From the NCBI RefSeq assembly GCF_023715785.1, contig NZ_JAMBOX010000005.1, positions 1-64,000 on the forward strand: a DNA stretch of 64,000 nucleotides. The letters are read 5' to 3'. The translations under genes were made by a program, and so were the position numbers. Source of the stretch: Neobacillus niacini. Its GTDB lineage: Bacteria > Bacillota > Bacilli > Bacillales > Cytobacillaceae. The number at the start of each line of letters is the position of its first letter. The stretch's first letter is position 1. Under the pieces are notes generated by a model. It had not been told where the DNA came from. It made no database searches and saw nothing but the letters and a program-made list of their open reading frames with translations. Positions 35,750 through 46,659 of the stretch are shown here, one piece after another.

Positions 35750-36469
35750 TCATAGATCATTAATAACAATATAAGACGCCTTTACCGGCCCATGGACACC
35801 GACGACTAGATTTAGCTCGATATCAGCAGAATTACTTGGTCCGGTAATAAAGTTGATGCATGAGGCAACATGGCCAGTCTGTTGATAGATCTCCCGCATT
35901 TTTTGTGCGGCCTGCGTCATTCTTGGCACCAAGGAGCTTTTTGGAATAAGAGCGATAAAGGTGGATGGTAAAAAACTAACACTTCTCCCTTTATTTTCGT
36001 CGCTAAACAGTACTACTGTGCCTGATTCGGCAAGTGTAACCTCACTAATAATGATACCGACATTTGCATTTTCGGCTTTTGTAATGTTTTCTTGGCGTTT
36101 GGTGTTGTCCCATTCATAGACTTCGATGCTTTCCTGCGGCCAATCCGAGTTCATTAATCGTTTTAATCCCCATTGAGCGAACCTCTCATCCCTCCATGTA
36201 ACAATTGGACCACCACCGTAACCCGCGACAACTTCGTTTAGGATAGACGGTAATTCTTTCAGGTTTGTTGTATAAAGAGAAGTATGGATTTTTTTGCACT
36301 GTTCTCTCAATACGTCTAATAGATGATCCTGAGTGGCATCTTTTAAAACTTCATCCTGCGGACGGTGTTTCCAAATCGGCGGTTCTTCAGGAGTAGACCT
36401 ACGCGGACGCCCGAGTCGGCTGGCAATTTGGTTTAAAAACACCTCGCGATTTTGGATTGTGCCCGTCAA
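35750..36469 (-). CDS. lutC: lactate utilization protein C
   Basis: Third subunit of the LutABC L-lactate oxidation system; LUD-domain protein without Fe-S cysteines. 239 residues, IQNREVFLNQIASRLGRPRR at the N-terminus and the LUD signature VTLAESGTVVL plus LVVGVHGP near the end. It starts at TTG (36469), 9 nt after AGGAGG, which itself lies in the end of lutB; the longer frame from GTG has no site. The stop of lutB and this start are 1 bp apart. Confidence 0.9.
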   Translation of the reverse strand: MTGTIQNREVFLNQIASRLGRPRRSTPEEPPIWKHRPQDEVLKDATQDHLLDVLREQCKKIHTSLYTTNLKELPSILNEVVAGYGGGPIVTWRDERFAQWGLKRLMNSDWPQESIEVYEWDNTKRQENITKAENANVGIIISEVTLAESGTVVLFSDENKGRSVSFLPSTFIALIPKSSLVPRMTQAAQKMREIYQQTGHVASCINFITGPSNSADIELNLVVGVHGPVKASYIVINDL

Positions 36470-36470
36470 C

Positions 36471-37895
36471 TCATTCGCCCTCCTTTTCACGCCTCTTAAA
36501 CCAGTCTCTAAATCTTTCCTTATTTGGTGCCGGAAACTCGCGAATTTCCGTCCAGGCCTTTAATGGTCCAGGACCTTTGGATATTTTGTCTCCGACTGTA
36601 AATGGATTCATCGCAGTTGGCGCAATTTTCGAACCGATTTTATAAAGAACAGGTGATGCCGCTCCCAAGCCAAATGCCTTCATTGCCAGTTTCTCCGAAA
36701 TCGGGGCTTTTCCTTCTTTTTCAACAATGACTTCTCGATGTTTATGAAGCAAATTATGCAGCGGAATTTTCACCGGACAAACCTCGGTACAGGCCCCACA
36801 AAGCGTTGATGCATATGGCAGTTCTTTGTATTCGTCATATCCGCCAAGCAATGGTGAAAGTACCGCTCCAATTGGCCCTGAATAGATGGAGCCGTATGAG
36901 TGGCCGCCGACATGGCGGTAGACCGGGCATACATTGACGCATGCGGCACAACGAATGCATTGCAGGACTGATTGGAATTCGCCGCCAAGAATATCGGAAC
37001 GACCGTTATCAACTATGACAAGATGAAACTCCTCTGGGCCATCTACGTCACGTTCTTCTTTCGGTCCCGTTAAAACCGTAATGTAACTAGTTAATTTTTG
37101 GCCGACAGCACTTCTAGTTAAAAGCGAAACCAGAACTTCCATTTCCTCGAAGGTTGGCACAATCCGTTCCATACCCAATACTGTTATTTGCGTTTTTGGG
37201 AGTGCCGTGACCAAATCAGCGTTGCCTTCATTCGTAACCAATGTAATTGAGCCGGTTTCAGCAACCGCAAAGTTACAGCCTGTTATGCCGATGTCTGCAG
37301 TTAAGTATTTCTGACGGAGCATTTCCCGGGCGTGCCAGGCCAGTTCTTCAGGCTTGGAAGATTTTTCATAGCCAAGTTTTTTTGCAAAAACATCACGGAT
37401 TTCCTCTTTATTTTTATGAAGCGCAGGTGCCACGATATGCGACGGGGGATCGTGATCATCCACTTGAAGAATGTACTCGCCGAGGTCTGTTTCAATCACC
37501 TGGCAGCCTTCTTTCTCCAAAGCATCATTTAAGCTGATTTCTTCCGTAACCATCGACTTCGATTTGACAATCTTCTTTGCGTTTTTCTTTCGGGCGATAT
37601 CACGAATATACTCCGTTGCTTCTTCCTTCGTTTGGGCAAAAAACACATGCCCACCGCGTTTGGCAACATTTTCACTTAATTGCTCCAAGTAATAATCCAG
37701 ATTCACGAGTACGTGCTGGCGGATTTCTTCCCCATGGGAACGCCATTCTTCCCAGTTTCCCAGTTCATCGGCGGCAATGCGTCTTTTCAGCCCCATCCCA
37801 TCCTGGGCCTTGGAAACAGCACCGCGCATAAAGTCGTTATGTATCCCTTTCTCTACACGTTTCTTAAATTGCTCGTTGCCAATTTTCATAGCCAT
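36471..37895 (-). CDS. lutB: lactate utilization iron-sulfur protein B
   Basis: 474 residues: an N-terminal LUD domain (about 60-290, with [19 protein letters not shown]) and a C-terminal two-cluster ferredoxin region ([14 protein letters not shown] and [14 protein letters not shown]). It transfers electrons in conversion of lactate to pyruvate together with LutA and LutC. GGAGGGG lies 7 nt before the ATG, and lutA ends 34 bp upstream. Confidence 0.94.
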   Translation of the reverse strand: MAMKIGNEQFKKRVEKGIHNDFMRGAVSKAQDGMGLKRRIAADELGNWEEWRSHGEEIRQHVLVNLDYYLEQLSENVAKRGGHVFFAQTKEEATEYIRDIARKKNAKKIVKSKSMVTEEISLNDALEKEGCQVIETDLGEYILQVDDHDPPSHIVAPALHKNKEEIRDVFAKKLGYEKSSKPEELAWHAREMLRQKYLTADIGITGCNFAVAETGSITLVTNEGNADLVTALPKTQITVLGMERIVPTFEEMEVLVSLLTRSAVGQKLTSYITVLTGPKEERDVDGPEEFHLVIVDNGRSDILGGEFQSVLQCIRCAACVNVCPVYRHVGGHSYGSIYSGPIGAVLSPLLGGYDEYKELPYASTLCGACTEVCPVKIPLHNLLHKHREVIVEKEGKAPISEKLAMKAFGLGAASPVLYKIGSKIAPTAMNPFTVGDKISKGPGPLKAWTEIREFPAPNKERFRDWFKRREKEGE

Positions 37896-37929
37896 TGTAT
37901 TTCCCCTCCAATCCGCCTTTAATAAAAAA

Positions 37930-38646
37930 TTAACGACTATTCAAAACCTCAGCAATATGCAAAACCCTAATCGGTTTTCCTTGTCTTTGTATACGGCCAC
38001 CGATATTCATTAAACATCCGGCATCGGCACCGATTAGATATTCCGCTTCCGTTTCCTCCACATGACGCACTTTTTCGTCGACCATCTGCTCGGATATTTG
38101 TGCCATTTTTACCGAAAAGGTGCCGCCAAACCCGCAGCATTGTTCCTTTCCCGGCAATTCCGTGAATTTTAGCCCTTTAACATTTTTTAATAGGATCATC
38201 GGTGCATCCTTCACGCCAAGCAGTCTTGTCATATGGCAGGAGGTATGATAGGTTACAGCCCCTTCAAAGCTGGCTCCGACATCCTCTATTTTTAAAACAT
38301 CCACGATAAATTGGGTGAGCTCATAAGTTTTCTCTGCCAACCTCTTGGCTTTTGGTTCCCAAACCGGGTCACCCTCGAATATATCAGGATACTCTTGAAA
38401 CATATAAGCGCAAGAGCCTGAAGGTGACACTACATAATCCGCATCTTGAAATGTCTCCATCATTACCTTCATCGCTTCTTTGGATTCTTTCACATAACCA
38501 CTATTATAGGCCGGCTGGCCGCAGCAAACTTGCGACTCCGGAAAATCCACCTCACAGCCAAGCCGTTCTAGCAGCTCTACTATTGCTATCCCTACATGGC
38601 TTTGAAACATGTCAACAAGGCAGGTAGCAAATAAACTTACCCTCAT
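37930..38646 (-). CDS. lutA: lactate utilization protein A
   Basis: 238 residues with the two CCG-domain cysteine motifs of GlpC/LutA proteins ([14 protein letters not shown] and [14 protein letters not shown]), which bind an unusual Fe-S/heterodisulfide-type cluster. First gene of lutABC. The distance from AAAGGAG to the ATG (about 12 nt) is long. The upstream A/T-rich region contains TTTCGAAATATTATAATG, a possible regulator site; LutR and SinR control the operon in B. subtilis, but I cannot assign sites for them here. Confidence 0.92.
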   Translation of the reverse strand: MRVSLFATCLVDMFQSHVGIAIVELLERLGCEVDFPESQVCCGQPAYNSGYVKESKEAMKVMMETFQDADYVVSPSGSCAYMFQEYPDIFEGDPVWEPKAKRLAEKTYELTQFIVDVLKIEDVGASFEGAVTYHTSCHMTRLLGVKDAPMILLKNVKGLKFTELPGKEQCCGFGGTFSVKMAQISEQMVDEKVRHVEETEAEYLIGADAGCLMNIGGRIQRQGKPIRVLHIAEVLNSR

Positions 38647-38864
38647 TTTTTTACTTCATCTCCTTTTGCAATAAATAGCAAACACATTTATTTGTTTAAT
38701 TATATTATATTTTCGAAATATTATAATGAAATTATCAAAACGAGCATTTTTAACAATGACATATTACAGAAATTTATTTTTAAAAAATGGATAAACTATC
38801 TTTGTGCTTCGGAAAGGAGGCACTTGTGATGAATAAAATTACATATTCACTTAGGAGGTTCAAA

Positions 38865-39377
38865 ATGGGAATTTTAAGCGGCAACCCTAAAGAAGAGCCA
38901 TTGCACTATGGCGAGGTATTTGATATTTGGGCGTCAGATTTAGGCGGGAATGCGATGATTGCTGGTTTCCAAACGATGGTAAATCATGCCGGGGATGAGG
39001 ACTTAAAAAAGTTATTAGTAGAAGCTATTGAGTTAGGCCAACAGCACAAGAAGCAAATTGAGGAATTGTTAAAAGAAAATGGCATCGGATTGCCTCCGGC
39101 ACAACCGGAACCACCGGAAGCATGTTTGGAGGATATTCCAATCGGAGCTAGAATCCCAGACCCTGCCATTGCTGCAACCCTTTCAGCTGATATAGCAGCT
39201 GGGCTGGTTATGTGCAGTCAAATTATCGGAAAATCGATTAGAGAAGATGTTGCGATGATGTATACCCAATTCCATAATCAAAAAGTTGCTTTAGGGGCAA
39301 AAGTTCTTCGTTTGAATAAAGAAAAGGGCTGGCTGATTCCGCCTCCATTGCACTTTAACAAACACGGCGACTGTTAG
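38865..39377 (+). CDS. DUF3231-family protein (single domain)
   Basis: 170 residues, mostly helical, with the DUF3231 pattern (PLHYGEVFDIWASDLGGNAMI, AAGLVMCSQIIGKSIREDVA). Ferritin-like helical bundles are suspected for this family and function is unknown. Two in-frame starts have good sites: ATG 38829 (GGAGG, 8 nt) and ATG 38865 (AGGAGG, 6 nt). The second matches the family N-terminus MGILSGNPK. A two-domain relative is at 56.4 kb. Confidence 0.82.
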   Translation: MGILSGNPKEEPLHYGEVFDIWASDLGGNAMIAGFQTMVNHAGDEDLKKLLVEAIELGQQHKKQIEELLKENGIGLPPAQPEPPEACLEDIPIGARIPDPAIAATLSADIAAGLVMCSQIIGKSIREDVAMMYTQFHNQKVALGAKVLRLNKEKGWLIPPPLHFNKHGDC

Positions 39378-39432
39378 GCCATCTTGCTAAAAAAAGCAGC
39401 GACAAACCAAATTTTTCCCAACCTATTACATG

Positions 39433-39463
39433 AAAAAAGGCCGAGTCCCCTCAGTCTTTTTTC
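39433..39463. terminator. imperfect bidirectional terminator
   Basis: A6 GGCCGAG, 3-4 nt loop, CTCAGTC T6; one mismatch and one wobble in the stem. Confidence 0.55.
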
Positions 39464-39491
39464 ATTTTTTTCTTATGCACGGTTAGAAGCA

Positions 39492-39515
39492 TAAAAAAGA
39501 GCTGTCGACCAGCTA
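39492..39515 (-). terminator. short terminator after the TerC-like remnant
   Basis: AGCTG (39500-39504), TCGAC, CAGCT (39510-39514); CTTTTTT follows on the minus strand. Confidence 0.5.
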
Positions 39516-39525
39516 TCACAACCTT

Positions 39526-39883
39526 TTATATTTGTTTACGTTTTCTGACCATCACTCCTAACGTCAGGATACCAAGTGTGAAAATCAAACTTAAAAAGAT
39601 ATGGTAATAACCGCGAAGTTCCTCCATGATCATTAAAACGGATAGATAGATGAGGGTTCCGGCTCCTCCATAAACCGGAACTTGGATATTTTAGGATTAC
39701 GGTTGATAAAAACGAGCTAGTTCGAACTACTCCCGATGATTGACCACACCAAAACACGTTTCCTTTTTTCGATTCGATTGGAAGTTCACGGACCACGATT
39801 CCGATAATCAAGGCACTGTCCACACTCATAATTAAATTGATGAAGATGACTTTCAATAAATCAATAAATAGATTGACGTCCAT
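39526..39883 (-). pseudogene. TerC-family membrane protein remnant
   Basis: The N-terminus from ATG 39883 (AGGAG 10 nt upstream) reads MDVNLFIDLLKVIFINLIMS then VDSALIIGIVVRELPIESKK, the first helix region of TerC/YjbE proteins. The frame then shifts: the +1 frame continues KRKRVLVWSIIG, and a third frame gives VYGGAGTLIYLSVLMIMEEL through to a final KRKQI and TAA at 39526. A full TerC protein is over 200 residues, so about half of the middle is missing as well. Frameshifts plus deletion mark it as a pseudogene. Confidence 0.75.
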
Positions 39884-40022
39884 CGACTTGGTTCTCCTCA
39901 TAAAAAACACATTTAGTACTATATTATTCTGTAAATATTTAAAAAGAAGGGTTTTTCTGACTAAATACTGAGCACCACAAAAAAGCTGTGTATACTCAGC
40001 TACACTGTAGAAGAAATCTTAC

Positions 40023-40737
40023 CAAGCGCGATATATGAACATCTCTAATGACGTGTTTGAGAAAAGATCAGAGTCAAACGCGTTATAAGAACGACTCTTA
40101 TGACTTGTTTGAGGTAAAATCAGAGTCAAACGCGTTATGAGAGCGACTCTTATGACTTGTTTGAGAAAAAATCAGAGTCAAACGCGTTATAAGAGCGACT
40201 CTTATGACTTGTTTGAGAAAAAATCAGAGTCAAACGCGTTATGAGAACGACTCTTATGACTTGTTTGAGGTAAAATCAGAATCAAACGCGTTATAAGAGC
40301 GACTCTTATGACTTGTTTGAGAAAAAATCAGAGTCAAACGCGTTATAAGAGCGACTCTTATGACTTGTTTGAGGTAAAATTAAAGTCAAACGCGTTATAG
40401 GAACGACTCTTATGACTTGTTTGAGGAAAGATCAGAGTCAAACGCGTTATAAGAGCGACTCTTATGACTTGTTTGAGAAAAAATCAGAGTCAAACGCGTT
40501 ATAAGAGCGACTCTTATGACTTGTTTGAGGTAAAATCAGAGTCAAACGCGTTATGAGAGCGACTCTTATGACTTGTTTGAGAAAAAATCAGAGTCAAACG
40601 CGTTATAAGAGCGACTCTTATTACGCGTTTGAGGTAAAATTAAAGTCAAACGCGTTATAGGAACGACTCTTATGACATGTTTGAGGAAAGATCAGAAGTC
40701 AAACGCGTTATAGGAACGACTCTTATGACATGTTTTT
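40023..40737. repeat. tandem array of 52-bp palindromic repeats, about 14 copies
   Basis: GTCAAACGCGTTAT-type cores start at 40073, 40125, 40177, 40229, 40281 (variant), 40333, 40385, 40437, 40489, 40541, 40593, 40645 and 40698, a 52-bp period (53 in the last step), with a degenerate copy before the first. Each unit forms an imperfect hairpin: TCAAACGCGTTATAAGA and TCTTATGACTTGTTTGA around GCGAC, plus AGAGTC/GACTCT. Some units contain GAGGTAAAAT in place of GAGAAAAAAT. No coding frame is plausible. The flanks (39911-40022 and 40738-40930) hold no gene. Confidence 0.95.
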
Positions 40738-40947
40738 TGATTATTCAGTTTCCTAAGCATCGAAATTCCTCCACTATTTAAACCTTAAATTCAACTATTT
40801 CGAATTCGAGATAATTCTAAACTTACTCTGAGTTTTGTTAAAACAACGACAATCTTACCAGTCTTTTTTTCCAGCAAATCCGTATATACATAATGAATAC
40901 CTATTACAAAAGTCCTTTTCAGGATAGTTAAAAAGGTGGGAACCAGC

Positions 40948-41784
40948 TTGAAAAAAATTGCGATTGCCATTATTCATGGTATCGGCAGACAGGACAAAGA
41001 GTTTGCAAGAGAAATGATAGAATTGCTAAAAAGTCATTTTGCCAGCAAGGCAGGAAATCTGGTGAAGGATCCGTCTTCACAGCTCATTTTTCAGCCGATT
41101 CACTGGTCAAAGCTATTAGAAGAACGAGAGGAAGATTTGTATAAAAAAATTGTCCATGACCCAAGACTTGATTATCAGGGACTCCGAAAATTTTTTATTC
41201 ATTATTTAGGAGACGTGATTGCCTACCAGCCTGTAGAGTCTGCGAAGCATAATTACGGGAGAATCCATGAAAGTATCCGCGAAAATCTAAACACCCTTGC
41301 CAAAAACGCCGGAGGTTATGCGCCTTTATGCGTTATTTCCCATAGTTTAGGTTCTGTGCTTGCCAGCAATTATTTCTATGATATGCAATCCAAACAGGTG
41401 GAAGGCACCCCATCCGCCTTGGAAAAAGGCGATACGCTGGCACTTTTCTATACATTGGGGACAGCCCTGCCATTGTGGAGCTTGCGCTATCATAATTTTG
41501 ACCGACCGCTAAATATCCCCTCACCTAAACTTAACACATACTATCCAAGTGTTATGGGTGAATGGGTAAACTTTTATGACAAAGATGATATTCTGGGCTA
41601 TCCATTAAAAGCAATAAACGAAGTCTACCAAGATGCGGTTACGGAAGATAGGCAGGTAAATGTAGGTAATATATTAACAAATTGGAACCCATTATGCCAC
41701 ACCAGTTATTTTACAGACAAAGACGTCATTGATGGAATTGTTGACGGGCTGATCCGAACATGGAGGCAGGTAAATAATCGATAA
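40948..41784 (+). CDS. alpha/beta-hydrolase fold protein
   Basis: 278 residues. The N-terminus KKIAIAIIHGIGRQDKEF carries an oxyanion-loop-like HGIGR motif and the nucleophile elbow is SHSLGSVLA. Later Asp and His residues (KDDILGYP, LCHTSYF) could complete the triad. It resembles a lipase-like or serine-esterase family seen in several phyla; substrate unknown. TTG at 40948 lies 7 nt after AAGGTGGG; the GTG at 40936 is inside that site. Monocistronic, with a terminator immediately after. Confidence 0.78.
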   Translation: MKKIAIAIIHGIGRQDKEFAREMIELLKSHFASKAGNLVKDPSSQLIFQPIHWSKLLEEREEDLYKKIVHDPRLDYQGLRKFFIHYLGDVIAYQPVESAKHNYGRIHESIRENLNTLAKNAGGYAPLCVISHSLGSVLASNYFYDMQSKQVEGTPSALEKGDTLALFYTLGTALPLWSLRYHNFDRPLNIPSPKLNTYYPSVMGEWVNFYDKDDILGYPLKAINEVYQDAVTEDRQVNVGNILTNWNPLCHTSYFTDKDVIDGIVDGLIRTWRQVNNR

Positions 41785-41792
41785 TTTAGTAG

Positions 41793-41820
41793 AGTCGGAA
41801 CATGGCGTTCCGATTTTTTT
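41793..41820 (+). terminator. terminator of the alpha/beta-hydrolase gene
   Basis: TCGGAAC (41795-41801), 5-nt loop, GTTCCGA (41807-41813), T7. Confidence 0.85.
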
Positions 41821-41822
41821 AA

Positions 41823-42753
41823 TTGAAAAACTGCGAATATTTTGTCAATTCTGCAGGAGAAGCGATTGGACGCGTAAGAGGAGACAATAAGAATTTCTTC
41901 CCGGAATACTACGTGATTCCGACAAATGACAAGGAACAAAAAAATAATTATGAAGCCCACAAGATGGTAGAATACCTGCTTCGCAACGGCGTAAAAGTGG
42001 AACAAACGACAAAAAACATCAATGTTAATGGGACCATGTATCCTAAAGGAACTGGGGACTTCGAACCCTGTAAAAAGAGAAATTTTGAAAAAGCCTAAAG
42101 TAGCGGTACTCGGTTCTTCACAATTGATTTTCTCGCTAAAGGAACTGGGATTTGACCTAGTAGGTCAAGCTGAGGCAGACATCATTATTAGTGATGGCTC
42201 TACCTTCAGTCCAAGCACAATCTCAGGAAAATCATTTGTAGGGATTGGTTCTTCTGCTATGCGTGCGGTGAAAAACAGTGGAGTCCTCCCAGGGTTGGAT
42301 TATGCGGCTACCGGAAATGGCCATGAAGGTCTAATTAAAGCCGTCGTGAATGATCACGTATTGACTTCCGGTTATCAGAAGGATGAACTACTTTATACTA
42401 CTTGGGGTGCATGGATCACTTCTGTTCCCGAAGATGCCGAGGTATTAGCAACCTTCAGCAACTCTGATGATTTCTATGTGGCCGGATGGTGGCCAAAACA
42501 CGAGAAAGCAAAGGGCCAAATACTTGCCATTACGAAAAACTTTGAAGACTCTACAATCACCTTGTTTGCCAACGACCTAGCCTTTAGAGCCCATACCCAG
42601 TACAGCTACCGCTTATTGGCGAATAGCATCTATGCATCAGTAGGGACAGAGGTTCTGAAGAAAGGCAAAGGAAAAGTGAACGGTAAAGAAGTGAAGGCTG
42701 AAAATAACAAGGCCGATAAATCCTTCTTTGAAATTGGCAGAGACCGAGACTAA
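41823..42753 (+). pseudogene. C-terminal remnant of an M14-type peptidase-like protein
   Basis: Two frames join into one relic. The first (41823-about 42050) reads NCEYFVNSAGEAIGRVRGDN ... AHKMVEYLLRNG and NVNGTMYPKGT; the second (about 42060-42753, shifted by +1) reads KKPKVAVLGSSQLIFSLKEL and on to the end. The order resembles the C-terminal part of the large secreted zinc carboxypeptidase-like proteins of Bacillus, from memory. The catalytic domain is absent, a further internal deletion is likely at the junction, and there is no binding site after the terminator just upstream. Not expected to make a functional protein. Confidence 0.65.
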
Positions 42754-42762
42754 AGCTTGAAA

Positions 42763-42806
42763 TGGGGCCGCCCCAAGAGTGTTTCAAACTCTTGGGACAG
42801 CCCCAT
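42763..42806. terminator. strong hairpin between convergent units
   Basis: GGGGCCGCCCCAAGAGT and ACTCTTGGGACAGCCCC (about 42764-42804) pair almost completely. There is no long T run, so termination strength is uncertain; it follows the GH1 stop on the minus strand. Confidence 0.55.
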
Positions 42807-42819
42807 ATTTATTATGCTT

Positions 42820-44271
<1,452 letters not shown>

Positions 44272-44291
44272 TTATCTAGGACATCTTAAGT

Positions 44292-45245
44292 TTACCACTC
44301 CACCGCCGAGCTAGTAATCCGTTTCACCCCGCGAATGGAAGCTACTTCTTCAACAAGCCTCTGCATCGCCAAATTTTTCTGCTTCGCCTCAATCATAATA
44401 TCAAAGTCCTGGTTTAGCTCCTTGGCCATTTTAAAAAATGGCAGGACAAATTCTAAAGAAACAAAGTCCGCATGAGACCGAAATTCCTTTTCGGACTTGG
44501 GTGAAGAGATATGAACTTTCGGTACATTTTTCGTATGATTCCATGTGTCAAAAATACGCGGCAAATAATCTTCTAGGGCAACTTCCCCTTTATTCGCCAT
44601 AAAGTGATGGTAATCGAGAACCATCGGAACGTTTTCCTGTTCACAAACAAGCAGTGTTTCTTCCACATTATACGTTTTGTCATCATTTTCAAGCGTCATA
44701 TGTTTTTTGAAATCGTTCGGCAGCTTCTTTAAATTTTTGTGGAACCGGATTAAAGAAGTTTCTTTATCCCCATAGGCTCCTCCAATATGGATATTGATGA
44801 CTCCCTTTTCCAGCCCGTTCATGGCTTGGAGCATTTTGTAGTGATACTCCATGTCCTTAACGGCATTATCGGTGACCTCTTCACGAGGACTGGTGAAAAG
44901 CGTAAATTGATTTGGATGGAAGCTAGGCCGAATCTGAAATTTTTGAATCAATTGGCCAAGCTCCTTCCATTCCTTTTTAAACGGGGTGATGAAATCCCAC
45001 ATCACTTCCGGATGGGTTGCCAATGGTACGAGCCCGCTCGAAAACCGATACAATTCGATTTCATGAGCGATATTATAATAGAGAATTCTTTTCGTATGGG
45101 TTAAATTTTGGGCTGTTACCCATTTCAGCGTATCGATTCGCTCATTTTTTGGAAGCTTACCGTATCGAGTAAACGTCAATGTTTTTGAAGGACTGGCATC
45201 CCAGAGGTCCAATGCTGTGGCCACATATCCGAATCGTATTTTCAT
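44292..45245 (-). CDS. uvsE: UV damage endonuclease
   Basis: Nicks DNA 5' of UV photoproducts, starting alternative excision repair. 317 residues with UvdE hallmarks: RFGYVATALDLWDASPSKTL, FHPNQFTLFTSP, HIGGAYGDKE, LENDDKTY and DYHHFMAN. The ATG at 45245 lies behind AGAGGT; a TTG one codon earlier is less likely. It follows splB at only 12 bp, so it is the third gene of a splA-splB-uvsE operon. Confidence 0.9.
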   Translation of the reverse strand: MKIRFGYVATALDLWDASPSKTLTFTRYGKLPKNERIDTLKWVTAQNLTHTKRILYYNIAHEIELYRFSSGLVPLATHPEVMWDFITPFKKEWKELGQLIQKFQIRPSFHPNQFTLFTSPREEVTDNAVKDMEYHYKMLQAMNGLEKGVINIHIGGAYGDKETSLIRFHKNLKKLPNDFKKHMTLENDDKTYNVEETLLVCEQENVPMVLDYHHFMANKGEVALEDYLPRIFDTWNHTKNVPKVHISSPKSEKEFRSHADFVSLEFVLPFFKMAKELNQDFDIMIEAKQKNLAMQRLVEEVASIRGVKRITSSAVEW

Positions 45246-45257
45246 CAAGGTACCTCT

Positions 45258-46286
45258 TTACGTGAAATATTCGATTTTTGCCTCTGGAAAATAGGTATGG
45301 ATATAGCCGCCGAGGGTGTCCTTTATGTCTTCCTGCTCCGAATCTGTGTACACATATTTGCCAATTCCATACTTTCCCCATTTATATTTCCGTTTTGATT
45401 CATCCAGTTCCAATTTGGTCATTGGATAATTTTTTTCAATGACACGTTTGGCAGGCTTGGTAAAGCGATGTTGAATCATTTCAAAGGTTAAATCTCTTTT
45501 AGCGGCAGCGGGCAGTTGAGCCTCCAATTTTTCAAACATTTCCTTATAGCCCTCTTTCCAGCCATCATGCAAATAAATCGGGGCAATGATAAACCCCAAT
45601 GGATAGCCGGCCTGGGCCACCTTCCCCGCCGCCTCGATTCTTTCATCCCTTCTTGATGTGCCTGGTTCAAACGTCTTGATGATGTATTCGTCATTCATAC
45701 TAAATCGAAACCGCGTCCGGCCATTATGCTTGGCATCAAGCAGGTGATCGACATGAGCAAATTTCGTGACAAAACGGAGTTTCCCATATTCTGATTGTCC
45801 GAAAAACTCAATCGCTTTCTTAAGGGTATGGGTTAAATGATCGACCCCCACGATATCGGAAGTACAGGAAGCTTCAAATCTGGTTGGTTCGGGGGCACGT
45901 TCCTTCATGTACTTCTCGGCAGCCTCAAAAATATCATCAATATTTACGTATGTACGGATGTATGGTTTACTTCCCATCGTTGTCTGCAGGTAGCAATAAT
46001 GGCAATGTCCCATACAGCCCGTTACAAATGGAATCGCATATTCCGCAGAAGGTTTTGAGGTATCAAATTTCAGGGTCTTTCTGATACCTACTACCAGGGT
46101 GGATTTGGCAATCCGATACCGTTGAAAATCGGTATCCCCCGGCAAATTTCGAATTTGGTTGTGCGAGGTCGTTTCCCTCACTTCAATGCCCATATCGGTA
46201 AATTTATCCACCAATTCTTTCCCTAAAGGATAATCCAAGGCTGCCGGTTCAACATAAACAAGCTGTGGGACAAATGGCTTAACCAT
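45258..46286 (-). CDS. splB: spore photoproduct lyase
   Basis: Radical SAM enzyme that directly reverses the spore photoproduct (5-thyminyl-5,6-dihydrothymine) during germination. 342 residues, the same length as B. subtilis SplB from the ATG at 46286, with the cluster-binding cysteines C91, C95, C98 (CMGHCHYC) and the hydrogen-donor C141 (EASCTSD). GAGG lies 9 nt before the start, and the start overlaps splA by 8 bp. All catalytic residues known from the family are present. Confidence 0.96.
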   Translation of the reverse strand: MVKPFVPQLVYVEPAALDYPLGKELVDKFTDMGIEVRETTSHNQIRNLPGDTDFQRYRIAKSTLVVGIRKTLKFDTSKPSAEYAIPFVTGCMGHCHYCYLQTTMGSKPYIRTYVNIDDIFEAAEKYMKERAPEPTRFEASCTSDIVGVDHLTHTLKKAIEFFGQSEYGKLRFVTKFAHVDHLLDAKHNGRTRFRFSMNDEYIIKTFEPGTSRRDERIEAAGKVAQAGYPLGFIIAPIYLHDGWKEGYKEMFEKLEAQLPAAAKRDLTFEMIQHRFTKPAKRVIEKNYPMTKLELDESKRKYKWGKYGIGKYVYTDSEQEDIKDTLGGYIHTYFPEAKIEYFT

Positions 46287-46533
46287 AATAATAATCCTCG
46301 ATTTCTGTTTGGCCAAAGGCTTCCTGATAAGCATGTTCTGCCTCGCTAGCACTCGAAAAAACTGCTACTTCATCATTTAATGGATAGAAGGTTTCATACA
46401 CAAATAATGCTAAATCGCCCGGGGAATCGGGGTTCTGGACAACGGCCGCTTCCTGAACGTTCGCGACGTCCTGAGCATGCGGGTTTCGAATAATGACGTA
46501 GACAATTTGCCCTGGTTGAAAGGCTTGATTCAT
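46279..46533 (-). CDS. splA: SplA, small regulator of the spl operon
   Basis: 84 residues, acidic, with the SplA pattern (QPGQIVYVIIRNPHAQDVAN, FVYETFYPLNDEVAVF). In B. subtilis SplA is a TRAP-like negative regulator of splAB. AAGGAG lies about 10 nt before the ATG. The operon should be forespore-specific (sigma-G); I could not find a good sigma-G match upstream. Confidence 0.88.
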   Translation of the reverse strand: MNQAFQPGQIVYVIIRNPHAQDVANVQEAAVVQNPDSPGDLALFVYETFYPLNDEVAVFSSASEAEHAYQEAFGQTEIEDYYYG

Positions 46534-46659
46534 GGTCGTGTCAACTCCTTAAATACATTTTGCTTAGTTTCTCCTAAGCTGAGTTCGTTCATCCTTTCGT
46601 TTAAATTAGACTTAATGGAAAATAATATCTTTTAAAAGAAGCAAATGGTGGGGTGCCAA

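Noticed and set aside
40023..40737. CRISPR array or transposon ends
   Set aside because: No spacers and no transposase; every base belongs to the repeat unit.
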